Source of the DNA: Xyrauchen texanus
Taxonomy: Eukaryota > Chordata > Actinopteri > Cypriniformes > Catostomidae
Assembly (NCBI RefSeq): GCF_025860055.1
Contig: NC_068286.1
Location: 1,514,566 to 1,578,565, forward strand
Direction: 5' to 3'
Length of the DNA stretch: 64,000 bases
Every line of letters begins with the position of its first letter. Position 1 is the stretch's first letter. The position numbers were made by a program, and so were the translations under genes. This document shows positions 56,301 through 64,000 of the stretch, one piece after another. The notes beneath the pieces are model-generated. The model was not told the DNA's origin. It worked only from the letters and a program-made list of their open reading frames with translations, and made no database searches.

Positions 56301-59300
56301 AGCCTGTAGCCTCGACCGTCCCTGAGCCAGCGCCTGTAGCCTCGACCGTCCCTGAGCCAGCGCCTGTAGCCAGGACCGTCCAAGAGCCAGCGCCAGTGGT
56401 CATGCCCGTCCTAGAGCCAGCGCCTCCCGAGCTTTCGAGAGCTCCGCCTTCCGAGTTTCCCGAGCTTTCCAGAGCTCCGCCTTCCGAGTTTCCCGAGCTT
56501 TCCAGAGCTCTGCCTTCTGAGCTTTCCAGAGCTCCGCCTTCTGAGCTTTCCAGAGCTCCGCCTTCTGAGCATTCCAGAGCTCCGCCTCCTGGGCTTTCCA
56601 GAGCCCCGCCTTCCGAGCTTCCCGAGCTTTCCAGAGCTCCGCCCTCTGAGCTTCCCAGAGCTCCGCCTCTCAAGCCTCTCGAACCTACCAGGGCTCAGCC
56701 TCTCAAGCCTACCAGGGCTCCGCCTCTCGAGCCTACCAGGGCTCCGCCCCTCAAGCCTCTCGAGCCTCCCAGGGCTCCGCCTCTCAAGTCTCTCAAGTCT
56801 TCCAGGGCTCCGTCTCTCAAGCCTCCCGAGCTTTCCAGAGCTCCTCCTCCTGAGCCTCCTGGGGCTCCGCCTCTCAAGCCTCTCGAGCCTCCCAGGGCTC
56901 CGCCTCTCGAGCCTTCCAGGGCTCCGCCTTCCAGGCCTCTCGAGCCACCCTGGGCTCCGCCTCTTGAGCCTTCCAGGGCTCCGCCCCCCGAGCCTCCTAC
57001 GGCTCCGCACCCAGAGCCTCTTGAGCCTCCTACGGCTCCGCCCCCAGAGCCTCTCGAGCCTCCTGCGGCTCCGCCTCTGGGGCCTCCTGCAGCTCCGCCC
57101 CCAGAGCCTCCTACGGCTCCGCCTCCAGAGCCTCCTATGGCTCCGCCTCTCGAGCCACTCAAGCCTTCGACGGCTCCGCCCTCAGAGCCTCCCGAGCCTC
57201 CTACGGCTCCGCCTCTCGAGCCACTCAAGCCTTCGACGGCACCGCCCTCAGAGCCTTCCAAGCCTCCTACGGCTCCGCCTCTCGAGCCACTCAAGCCTTC
57301 GACGGCTCCGCCCTCAGAGCCTCCCGAGCCTCCTACGGCTCCGCCCTCAGAGCCTCCCGAGCCTCCTACGGCTCCGCCTCCTGAGCCTCCTACGGCTCCG
57401 CCTCTCGAGCCACTCAAGCCTTCGACGGCTCCGCCCTCAGAGCCTCCCGAACCTCCTACGGCTCCACCTCCCGAGCCTCCTACGGCTCCGCCTCTCGAGC
57501 CACTCAAGCCTTCGACGGCTCCACCCTCAGAGCCTCCTACGTCTCTGCCCCCAGAGACTCCAGAGCCTTCCTGGTCTCCGTTCCTAAAGCCTCCCACGGC
57601 GCCGCCTACCTCGGCTCCGCCTCCTGTGCCTCCTTCAGCTCCACCTCCTGAGCCTCCCTCAGCTCCGCCTTCTGGGCCTTCTGAGCCATCACCTCCCTCG
57701 GCTCTGCCTCCTGAGCCTCCTTCAGCTCCACCTCCTGAGCCTCCCTCAGCTCCGCATTCTGGGCCTTCTGAGCCATCACCTCCCTCGGCTCCCCCTCAGA
57801 GGTCCTCCTTGGCTCCGCCTCACGCGGCTCCGCCGGCCTCCCCAGTGGCCACTCCATCTCCTAGGCCACCAAAACCGGCCTCTGTCCTGTGATCACCTCC
57901 CAGGTCCCCTGAACCGGCCCTTGGCCCACGACCACCTCCCAGGCCACCAAAGCCGGCCTCTATCCTGTGGCCTCCTCCCAGGCCTCCTGACCCGGTCCCT
58001 GTCCTGTGGCCTCCTCCCAGGGCTTCTGACCCTGTTCCCGTCCTGTGGCCTCTTCCCAGGCCCCCTGACCCAGTCCCTGTCCTGAGGCCTCTTCCCAGAC
58101 CTCCTGACCCAGTCCCAGTCCCGTGGCCTCTTCCCAGGCCCCCTGACCCAGTCCCTGTCCTGTGGCCTCCACCCAGGCCTCCTGACCCTGTTCCCGTCCT
58201 GAGGCCTCCCCCCAGGCCCCCTGACCCAGTCCCTGTCCTGAGGCCTCTTCCCAGACCTCCTGACCCAGTCCCAGTCCCGTGGCCTCTTCCCAGGCCCCCT
58301 GACCCAGTCCCTGTCCTGTGGCCTCCACCCAGGCCTCCTGACCCTGTTCCCGTCCTGAGGCCTCCCCCCAGGCCCCCTGACCCAGTCCCTGTCCAGTGGC
58401 CTCCTCCCAGGTCCCCCAAACCTGTCCTTGCCCTGTGGCCAGCTCCCAGGCCTCCTGCACCTACCCTTGCCCGGTGGCCAGCTCCCAGACCATCGAAACC
58501 TGTCCCTGCCCGGTCGATACCACCCCAGCCTCCTAAACCTGTCCCTTTGTGCCCCCATGGACTGCCTAATTGTCCCTTGTGCCCCCGTGGACTGTCTCAT
58601 CTCCCTTTGTGCCCCCGTGGACTGTCTCATTTCCCCTCGTGGCCCCCCTTGGACTTCCTGCCTGCCCTCTGTGCCCCTTGGACTGCCTCCTTGTTCTTGT
58701 GCCCCCCCTGGTCTGCCTGTCTGCCCCGGTGCCATCATTTTGTTCTCTGTGGGTTTTTTGTCTTTTGTCTTTGTCTTCTAGGATCGTCTGGAAGCCGATC
58801 CTTTGAGGGGGGGCTCTGTTATGTATACCCTGTCTTGTTTCACTGTTGCCCTTTTGTTTGCCATTTTTGTCACTTTTGCATTTCTTAGTTTTCACTTTAG
58901 TCCCTTATGTAACTCCATAGTCTCTTTGTTAGCGTTCGTGTTTTCTGTCATTGTGTTCACCTGTCCTCATTAGTTTGCCTTTTGCTTCTGTTAATCACCT
59001 TGTTATCTTGTTTGAGTTCAGTTTGTTCATTGGCCCCTTTTTCCCATGTTTATGTATTTATACCCTGTTTCTTTGTTCAGTCCTTGTCTATCGTTGTTTG
59101 ATGTTAGCCTGGTGTGTGTTTCCTTCCCGAGTCCTCTGTTTGTTTACATCGTGTTTAGTTTACAGTTTTTATGTTTTATTTCCCCATTGTGGGTTGTTCC
59201 TTTGTGTTTACCTGTTTGCTTATTAAATAAAGTTTAAACTGCGTTTGGATCCGCATCTCCTCGTCTGCCTCGTTGTTCAAGCGTTACAGGGTGAAGAGCA

Positions 59301-62300
59301 TCGTGTATATGGGGAAGAATTGGGGGCGCTGTTTCTCACAATTCAACTTATCTCAAAGTTCCCTACTGCAGCTTTAAGAGCACAAATAGTTAACAAGAGC
59401 ACAACACTAGCCTCTTAATTTTGCTCTCAGAATGCACCAGATGGAAGTATTTAACTTTGACCCCTAGCGGGGCGAAGGTCCCCCCATAGTTTCACAAAAT
59501 AGATTTTTTTTTTCATCAAATACTTTGTGTCCAAGACTGTTGTTTAATCATGTTTTAATTCATCGAATTAATTAGAATATCTATAATACAAAAACCATGA
59601 TCAATTTAATTGTGAAGTGCTAGACAGTGCATGCTTAGTTTCACATCAGAAGGAGAAGAATATTGTCGCTTGGATGAGATAAAGCATGATGTTAAATAAA
59701 TTAATTATATTTGAATAAGAGATCATGCTCCACTGCTCTGCAATTTTAAACACTAGACTTACTGTAATGACATCAGAGCTATAACATTTACTTATTCACA
59801 TTTCTATATTATATACTATATTCCTTGACTATTTTATGACTTATGCGAGGCTTTCCGAATTGCTTTGCGCTGCTCCTTGCATCTATTGATATATCTTGCC
59901 TATGAATTCTCTTGTTGTTTTCGATCTGGGGAGTTCCCCTTCTGTCACTCACTCGACAATGTGTCGATTGTAGTGACACACGGGGTCTTTCTTGAGCCTC
60001 ATATACCTCTGAACTTGAGAAAAGGCCAACGTCAGGTTGCCAGACAGAATTTGCATGCCCCGCCCCGGACATACGTTTATAAAGGGAGCGGGCTGAGCAT
60101 CTGCCAATCAGACTTTTTCTTCGGAGCCGAGCGGTTGTGCAACAGCAAGCTGAAGTTCACCACTGTTCCACTCACCTCGGCCTTACGGTGCATTTCCAGT
60201 GGCTTTTTCCCTCTCTGCACGCTGTGCAGTCTACGCCCCTGGACGCTTTGACGGCGTACTCTAAAAGAGCTGTTCCTCTGAGAGAGTGTATTTTGTATTA
60301 TTACACAAGCAGGAGTTGAACATCATTTTCAGGACGCATCTTTTTAAAGATGCCCTTACGCCTCTGCGTAGTTCCTGGGTGTGGCTGTTTTCTCTCCACT
60401 CTGACGGTCATAAATGCTGCCTCGCGTCCCTGGGCTGTGATTACACTGAGGCATAAAACATTCTCATTTCGAGAACATAGCCATGGCAGCATTGTTGTAG
60501 CGGTTTTCTTTCGAGGGAAAGCCACTCCAGCCACCCGCCGCGCCTTCTTCCTACGGGATTAAGGCCGGCGATGAAGGTTATTTGGGGAGAGAACGAGATG
60601 TTGTGTCCCCCTAGCCATGTCAGTATTCCTACCACTGTAACGCACCGTACCTTATTCTTGGCTCCCCAGTGCAAAAATCTGACTGACAGAGGCTCAGCCC
60701 ACTCCCTTTATACCCGTATTTCCGGGGCGGGGCATACAAACTATTCCCATTCATTGGGGTCTGCCAACCTGACATTGGCCTTTTCTCAAGTTCAGAGGTA
60801 CATGAGGCTCTCAATAAAGACCATTTGTGTCACTACAATCGACACAACGTCTCATTTCCTCCATCAGGGAACGGAGGTTACAACAGTAACCATGACGTTT
60901 CCCGTACAACGACGCCACTATATAACCATAGAACATAGCATCACTGGAGAAATTCACTTGCTATACACAACTGTTTCCCAAAACCACAGCACCTAGTTGG
61001 CCTATGTTGCATATCTGTTGTCCGAACAACATTGGTTACAATAATACACTCACCTAAGCGATTATTAGGAACACCATACTAATACTGTGTTTGACCCCCT
61101 TTCGCCTTCAGAACTGCCTTAATTCCACGTGGCATTGATTCAACAAGGTGCTGAAAGCATTCTTTAGAAATGTTGGCCCATATTGATAGGATAGCATCTT
61201 GCAGTTGATGGAGATTTGTGGGATGCACATCCAGGGCACGAAGCTCCCGTTCCACCACATCCCAAAGATGCTCTATTGGGTTGAGATCTGGTGACTGTGG
61301 GGGCCATTTTAGTACAGTGAACTCATTGTCATGTTCAAGAAACCAATTTGAAATGATTCGAGCTTTGTGACATGGTGCATTATCCTGCTGGAAGTAGCCA
61401 TCAGAGGATGGGTACATGGTGGCCATAAAGGCAAGGCAAGTTTATTTATATAGCACATTTCATACACAATGGTAATTCAAAGTGCTTCACATAGAAGAGA
61501 TTAAAATAAGAATAAAAAAATAAGAATAATTGAAACAGTTTAGAATAAAATAAAATACAGTACAAACAGTCGGACACAGTGGCACAGTGCTCATTCAGTA
61601 AATGCACAGCTAAACAGATGTGTTTTAAGTCTGGATTTGAATGTGACTAGTGTAGGAGCACATCTGATCTCTTCTGGAAGCTGAGATCAGATGTGGTAAA
61701 GGGGTGGACATGGTCAGAAACAATGCTCAGGTAGGCCGTGGCATTTAAACAATGCCCAATTGGCACTAAGGGGCCTAAAGTGTGCCAAGAAAACATCCCC
61801 CACACCATTACACCACCACCACCAGCCTGCACAGTGGTAACAAGGCATAATGGATCCATGTTCTCATTCTGTTTACGCCAAATTCTGACTCGACCATCTG
61901 AATGTCTCAACAGAAATCGAGACTCATCAGACCAGGCAACATTTTTCCAGTCTTCAACTGTCCAATTTTGGTGAGCTCTTGCAAATTGTAGCCTCTTTTT
62001 CCTATTTGTAGTGGAGATGAGTGGTACCCGGTGGGGTCTTCTGCTGTTGTAGCCCATCCGCCTCAAGGTTGTGCGTGTTGTGGCTTCACAAATGCTTTGC
62101 TGCATACCTCGGTTGTAGCAGTGGTTATTTCAGGCAAAGTTGCTCTTCTATCAGCTTGAATCAGTCAGCCCATTCTCCTCTGACCTCTAGCATCAACAAG
62201 GCATTTTTAGCCCACAGGACTGCCGCATACTGGATGTTTTTCCCTTTTCATACCATTCTTTGTAAACCCTAGAAATGGTTGTGCGTGAAAATCCCAGTAA

Positions 62301-64000
62301 CTGAGCAGATTGTGAAATACTCAGACCGGCCCATCTGGCACCAACAACCATGCCACGCTCAAAATTGCTTAAATCACCTTTCTTTCCCATTCTGACATTC
62401 AGTTTGGAGTTCAGGAGATTGTCTTGACCAGGACCACACCCCTAAATGCATTGAAGCAACTGCCATGTGATTGGTTGATTAGATAATTGCATTAATGAGA
62501 AATTGAACAGGTGTTCCTAATAATCATTTAGGTGAGTGTATATTATATATATATATTATTAATGATGTTACACTGGGGGTGGAGTAGACAGACAGACAGA
62601 TAGATAGATAGATGGATGGATGGATGGAAGGATGCACAGTGGAATGATTTAGGAGAATGAATCCAAAAATATTCATTTTAATGTGTATTTTTGTTTGTTT
62701 GCATGTCACATGATGCCTCCTATCAGGGTGAGGGAAACTAAGAGAGTATTTCCAGCTAATATCTTAGAACACTTGAGGATTCTCAGTTTATATTTGAATT
62801 TGTGGCACTCACCTAAATCATGGCATAGACCAGCAATTTGGACACACAGGAGATCCTGTTTATTAATGTTGAGCTCTGGCTGTTTGTCATGCAGACTTTT
62901 CACCAGACGTCCTGCTAAATGTGCCACCCTTATACACAGAAAAAAAGACCTCAGTTTACCTCAGGTAAAAACAGGTTCAATATAGTCTTTGCATTATCTA
63001 GACTTGAAAACTTTTACAAACAGAAAACAAAATCTGTTACTTTATTTACTAGTGTAAATAACTCATGTTAACTCATGCTTCATTACCTGGTTACTTTGTT
63101 GCATAGTTCACATGCAAAGCTTGAATCATGAAAGGTGAAGTTAGAATTGATTAATATTATTATTTTTATTATTACTATTACTTTTAGGACATATGCAAAA
63201 CAGTTCCTTTACTTCACTTGTAAATCTTAATGAAAGTACTGTTCATTAAATAATAAAATTATCCATCAGGGATGGAGTGTGACTAAAAATCCAAGAGAAT
63301 ATAAATATGAATTATTCTGCCCAGCCATTATTATGTTAAATACATATGTTTTTACACTGTCACTGGTTACATTAATTTTAAGTATTTTAAATGAATATTG
63401 TAGGTTTTAGAACAGGACTTCTCTGTGCTTACAGCAAATATCCAACTAATCGATAATGAAATTGGTTGTCTGTGATTTCCATTATAGCTAATTATCAATT
63501 TAATGGTTAGCCAACCATTAAGATAAGGATATAAAGGATACGGCCCCCTAAATTGATCTACATTTTGACAGATGACTCCCATACACAGCTCTCCATCATT
63601 GACAGCCCCTTATAATGATTGCCTAATCAATCGATCAAATCAACTAATCAATCAATAATTGAACGAGCTCTTGAGTTCATGGATCAATTAGCATTCTGTA
63701 ATTCAGTCTACGTATAACAGTTGTCTTGCGGGACGATGACACTGCTGTGCTGCTTACCAGCTCAGGAGGTACAAAAATTATAAAAAGCATTTAATAAATA
63801 ATTATTTCCTTCAAAAAAACGTACACATTCATAATAAAATTCAACATTAAAAATGTATTAAAAATAAAAGTCACCCAAGTGAATGTTCAAATCGATTGTG
63901 AGAAGCCCCAGGAAAAATTAGATATTTTGCTCCCAGTTGTTTAATATGACGGAGTCTCTGAAATTGAGGAGTATCGGTGATCTTCACCAGCAGAGGATGA
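44347..64000 (-). CDS. SAMHD1-like dNTP triphosphohydrolase, copy C (5' partial)
   Basis: Third tandem copy; it continues past the right edge. Exons (minus): 64000-63875 (cut), 62928-62813, 50830-50759, 50300-50269, 48951-48799, 48656-48562, 48427-48316, 47860-47769, 47197-47085, 46920-46784, 46360-46331, 45476-45384, 45304-45191, 44670-44347. All are in frame. Conserved elements are DTPQFQRLRHIKQLG, SHNRFEHSLG, CHDLGHGPLSH (Phe to Leu), exon-initial HENAS, DVDKWDYFARDCHHLG and LHRQAYQHK, so catalytic residues are intact. Copy-specific changes: a 10-codon exon (MNPEQRINLE) absent from A and B; the exon before DKSFLF uses an AAAG acceptor because the ancestral CAG at the Trp codon reads CAT; the tiny KWK exon is longer (FPEYIPKKWK); and the C terminus runs about 60 residues past YFGL. 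The second intron visible from the 5' side (50831-62812) is 12 kb of nested transposons. Probably functional, but divergent. Confidence 0.85.
45069..46234. repeat. Intragenic 0.6 kb duplication with decayed exon copies
   Basis: Block 1 (45069-45668) and block 2 (45671-46234) are direct repeats at an offset of about 602 bp within SAMHD1-like C. Block 1 holds intact exons 45304-45191 and 45476-45384. Block 2 holds a second version of the first exon (45902-45798, still open, 35 codons), in which a 27 bp core is inverted. The second exon there has lost its 5' part and acceptor (about 37 bp missing near 46053). Block 2 is therefore most likely skipped. Confidence 0.8.
45798..45902 (-). pseudogene. 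Duplicated SAMHD1-like exon with micro-inversion
   Basis: Opens VVDLDHGMKDKKPL like the functional exon and ends KRDLTKGEKIKKYQ, with GT-AG borders intact. The middle reads AAEIDVV instead of DNIYFYS, because the cttg...caag-bounded 27 bp segment is present in reverse complement (25 of 27 bases match). A (DNVFFYS) and B (DNVYFYS) show that block 1 has the ancestral orientation. Confidence 0.75.
48290..48311. repeat. Short CA microsatellite next to a splice donor
   Basis: A C-run and CA run ending 3 bp from the donor of exon 48427-48316 of SAMHD1-like C. Confidence 0.85.
48963..48996. repeat. CA microsatellite
   Basis: A run of CA units, once interrupted by T, beginning 12 bp from the acceptor of exon 48951-48799 on the intron side. 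On the gene strand it provides a TG/pyrimidine tract. Confidence 0.9.
51208..54366. mobile_element. hAT-like element carrying a LINE
   Basis: The ends are inverted: taggtctgccccc at 51208 and ggggcagcccta ending at 54366 (tagggctgcccc on the minus strand), each followed by a gtcgac-containing stretch. Flanks atttatac (51200-51207) and atttatgc (54367-54374) form an 8 bp target-site duplication with one mismatch, the size used by hAT transposases. No transposase is seen. Most of the interior is a LINE. Confidence 0.55.
51660..53758 (+). pseudogene. RTE-like LINE ORF2, frameshifted
   Basis: Starts inside the linker domain (MEDTWWVQKAREIQNMADCN) and runs through the RT: SAGPDGIPAEVFKHGG, CGFRKTRSTTDMVFVLRQL, AFIDLSKAFDTINRELLW, GVKQGCVLA. 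A one-base loss near 52635 shifts the frame; it recovers before the catalytic box (QYADDCAVLAHS, about 52808). Another shift occurs near 52970, after which NGVPLKTVDHFTYLGSILS and the C-terminal tail follow. In a third frame the ORF ends in a CxxC-H-H finger (FPCSICGRVCG, then GLHAHEKWH) with TAA at 53756-53758. The endonuclease domain is missing. It is nested in the hAT-like element. The clade is tentative. Confidence 0.8.
54571..55040 (+). repeat. 5' LTR of Gypsy-like element
   Basis: 470 bp, TG...CA bounded (tgttatg to gcattaca). It matches the 3' LTR at 58817-59288 except for a few substitutions and a 2 bp indel (ataccg versus ataccctg). It contains a ttaaataaagtttaaac polyadenylation region. 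Confidence 0.9.
55060..55305 (+). CDS. Gag-like fragment of the LTR element
   Basis: The ORF opens MDPAVQRANYNLLCLRQEDR and includes EDHIHDFLNLASISDFPDSA and LRERLPQATHGWTLCDFLEA, a helical pattern like the retrotransposon Gag core (short conserved Leu/Phe positions around a Gln-rich start). It ends at TAG 55303-55305. The same frame continues as an acidic, then Pro-rich stretch (55306-55509) to TGA, so a single stop separates Gag from its proline-rich tail. The fragment is short, about 81 residues, compared with a full Gag. Confidence 0.55.
   Translation: MDPAVQRANYNLLCLRQEDRPIEDHIHDFLNLASISDFPDSALVVFFRGNLNTELRERLPQATHGWTLCDFLEATLLVCGS
55480..55700. repeat. 30 bp minisatellites in gag tail
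   Basis: Two small arrays: units built on gagccagcggccacgcatgt (about 4 copies) and units built on gtcagcgagcctgagccct (about 3 copies), 30-31 bp each. Confidence 0.7.
55895..56395 (+). repeat. 30 bp minisatellite, about 16 copies
   Basis: Unit built on gtagcctggaccgtccctga plus gccagcgcct. On the plus strand it encodes repeats of VPEPAPVAWT. Single-base indels near 56200 and 56300 break the frame between sub-blocks. Copy similarity is highest in the middle. Confidence 0.9.
56396..57892 (+). CDS. Proline-rich repeat ORF in LTR element
   Basis: An uninterrupted ORF of 498 codons composed almost wholly of Pro, Ser, Glu, Ala and Leu. The early part repeats ELSRAPPS; the middle repeats PLKPLEPPRAPPLEP; the late part repeats SEPPEPPTAPPLEPLKPSTA, with a longer 60-100 bp higher-order unit. 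It ends at TGA 57890-57892, where neighbouring units suggest an original TGG. No known domain. The long open frame in a tandem array implies either recent expansion or selection for coding, but unit lengths divisible by three would also keep it open. It could be an extended Gag tail. Confidence 0.5.
   Translation: MVMPVLEPAPPELSRAPPSEFPELSRAPPSEFPELSRALPSELSRAPPSELSRAPPSEHSRAPPPGLSRAPPSELPELSRAPPSELPRAPPLKPLEPTRAQPLKPTRAPPLEPTRAPPLKPLEPPRAPPLKSLKSSRAPSLKPPELSRAPPPEPPGAPPLKPLEPPRAPPLEPSRAPPSRPLEPPWAPPLEPSRAPPPEPPTAPHPEPLEPPTAPPPEPLEPPAAPPLGPPAAPPPEPPTAPPPEPPMAPPLEPLKPSTAPPSEPPEPPTAPPLEPLKPSTAPPSEPSKPPTAPPLEPLKPSTAPPSEPPEPPTAPPSEPPEPPTAPPPEPPTAPPLEPLKPSTAPPSEPPEPPTAPPPEPPTAPPLEPLKPSTAPPSEPPTSLPPETPEPSWSPFLKPPTAPPTSAPPPVPPSAPPPEPPSAPPSGPSEPSPPSALPPEPPSAPPPEPPSAPHSGPSEPSPPSAPPQRSSLAPPHAAPPASPVATPSPRPPKPASVL
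57893..58480. repeat. 39 bp array with 156 bp higher-order repeat
   Basis: The unit is about 39 bp, built on ctgacccagtccctgtcctg plus tggcctcttcccaggcccc. A block starting aggcctcttcccagacctcc recurs at 58085 and 58241, giving a 156 bp (4 x 39) higher-order period. On the plus strand it encodes RPPDPVPVLWPLP repeats in the same frame as the preceding ORF after its TGA. Confidence 0.85.
58817..59288 (+). repeat. 3' LTR of Gypsy-like element
   Basis: 472 bp partner of 54571-55040, preceded by the purine tract and followed by target-site copy gggtg. Confidence 0.9.
59294..59936. other. Intronic spacer, nothing recognised
   Basis: AT-rich sequence between the LTR element and the DIRS-like element. 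No exon or repeat identified. Confidence 0.5.
59937..60880. mobile_element. DIRS-like inverted-repeat element with gag remnant
   Basis: Long inverted terminal arms, about 59937-60125 and 60680-60870. Both contain gtgtcgattgtagtgacaca-type, acttgagaaaaggccaa, ccccgccccgga and tataaagggag segments in opposite orientation. Between them, plus strand, about 60370-60440 reads HSDGHKCCLASLGCDYTEA, a His/Cys pattern like that in Gag proteins of fish DIRS retroelements, followed by decayed sequence. DIRS elements are known for inverted terminal repeats, so the structure fits an internally deleted member. No tyrosine recombinase or RT is present. Confidence 0.5.
61047..62538 (-). mobile_element. Tc1-like DNA transposon, inactivated
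   Basis: Inverted ends cactcacctaagcgattatt (61047) and aataatcatttaggtgagtg (to 62538) lie between TA dinucleotides at 61045-61046 and 62539-62540. The transposase reads leftward from about 62390. N-terminal helix-turn-helix: GDLSNFERGMVVGARWAGLS, then SQSAQLLGFSRTTISRVYKE. Catalytic region: WSDESRF (first Asp, about 61930), GYFQQDNAPCHKA (second Asp, about 61385), SPDLNPIEHLWDVVERE (Glu, about 61265). The frame is broken near 62200-62100, and a LINE tail is inserted at 61432-61696, between the first and second catalytic Asp. Confidence 0.9.
61432..61696 (-). mobile_element. LINE 3' tail inserted in the Tc1 transposase
   Basis: Flanked by taaagg copies (61426-61431 and 61697-61702), which match the single taaagg expected in the uninterrupted transposase. 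The minus strand ends with tgctatataaataaacttgc and gccttgcc, the common fish LINE 3' end, preceded by a remnant reading like a LKTHLF segment. Confidence 0.75.
62586..62632. repeat. Tetranucleotide microsatellite
   Basis: Runs of agac, agat and ggat units next to the Tc1 element. Confidence 0.85.
62929..63874. other. Intron of SAMHD1-like C
   Basis: AT-rich, no exon or recognised mobile element. Confidence 0.5.

Larger units (their letters stand above)
54571..59288 (+). mobile_element. Gypsy-like LTR element without pol
   Basis: A complete insertion: two nearly identical LTRs, a 5 bp target-site duplication gggtg (54566-54570 and 59289-59293), and a purine tract gaggggggg just before the 3' LTR (58805-58813). 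The 3.8 kb interior has a gag-like start and then several proline-rich tandem-repeat arrays. No protease, reverse transcriptase, RNase H or integrase motif was found, and no clear tRNA-primed binding site follows the 5' LTR. It must be mobilised in trans. The low LTR divergence means insertion was recent. It lies in the large intron of SAMHD1-like C, on the opposite strand. Confidence 0.85.

Noticed and set aside
55895..56395. Regularly spaced 30 bp repeats resembling a CRISPR array
   Set aside because: Repeats are directly adjacent with no unique spacers, sit inside an LTR element and are in a vertebrate genome; they form a minisatellite.
55837..58738. Long minus-strand open frames rich in Gly/Arg/Ser across the proline-rich arrays
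   Set aside because: They are reverse-strand shadows of repeats whose unit length is a multiple of three; the LTR element reads on the plus strand.
54705..59237. Hydrophobic open frames in both LTRs (e.g. LFEFSLFIGPFFPCLCIY)
   Set aside because: They are chance frames in pyrimidine-rich LTR sequence and are frame-shifted between the two LTR copies.

Overview
This is vertebrate nuclear DNA, most likely from a bony fish of the carp/zebrafish type. The window is AT-rich, its genes are split into many small GT-AG exons, and it is crowded with fish transposons (Tc1, L2, RTE-like and L1/Tx1-like LINEs, a Gypsy-type LTR element, hAT-like and foldback MITEs, a tRNA-derived SINE, CA/TG microsatellites). 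The species assignment is an inference from gene families and repeat types. All recognisable host genes lie on the minus strand.

Layout. 0-2 kb: a decayed LINE inside an older foldback repeat. 2.3-8.1 kb: a CD300/pIgR-like immunoglobulin gene with a leader exon, six Ig exons and a short hydrophilic terminal exon. Its last two Ig exons plus terminal exon were tandemly duplicated very recently. 8.2-10.8 kb: promoter-proximal sequence, a LINE tail and a SINE. 10.9-25.9 kb: SAMHD1-like gene A. 26-30.9 kb: intergenic DNA with microsatellites and an LTR-like block. 30.9-40.5 kb: SAMHD1-like gene B, the most intact copy (475 codons modelled). 42.7-42.9 kb: one orphan exon encoding the C-terminal half of a beta/gamma-crystallin. 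44.3-64 kb: SAMHD1-like gene C, which runs off the right edge and has a 12 kb intron filled with nested transposons.

The core of the window is a tandem family of three SAMHD1-like dNTP triphosphohydrolase genes. No SAM domain is visible in A or B, and C leaves the window before its 5' end. All three keep the HD-domain metal ligands and the dNTP-contact segment. They share intron positions and phases exactly, apart from copy-specific changes: an extra 10-codon exon, a shifted splice acceptor and a C-terminal extension in C; a relic 3' exon in A; an abortive upstream ORF in B. Next to an Ig-receptor gene this looks like an innate-immunity neighbourhood, but shared function is inferred only from proximity.

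The most unusual structures are a 27 bp micro-inversion inside a duplicated SAMHD1 exon (45.8 kb), an L1 insertion with a clean twin-priming inversion and 14 bp target-site duplication (35.15-36.26 kb), and a young Gypsy-like element whose internal region is largely proline-rich tandem repeats with no visible pol (54.6-59.3 kb). A DIRS-like inverted-repeat element has relatives at three other places in the window. Exon coordinates come from reading splice signals and frame continuity by eye; no alignment or transcript evidence was available.
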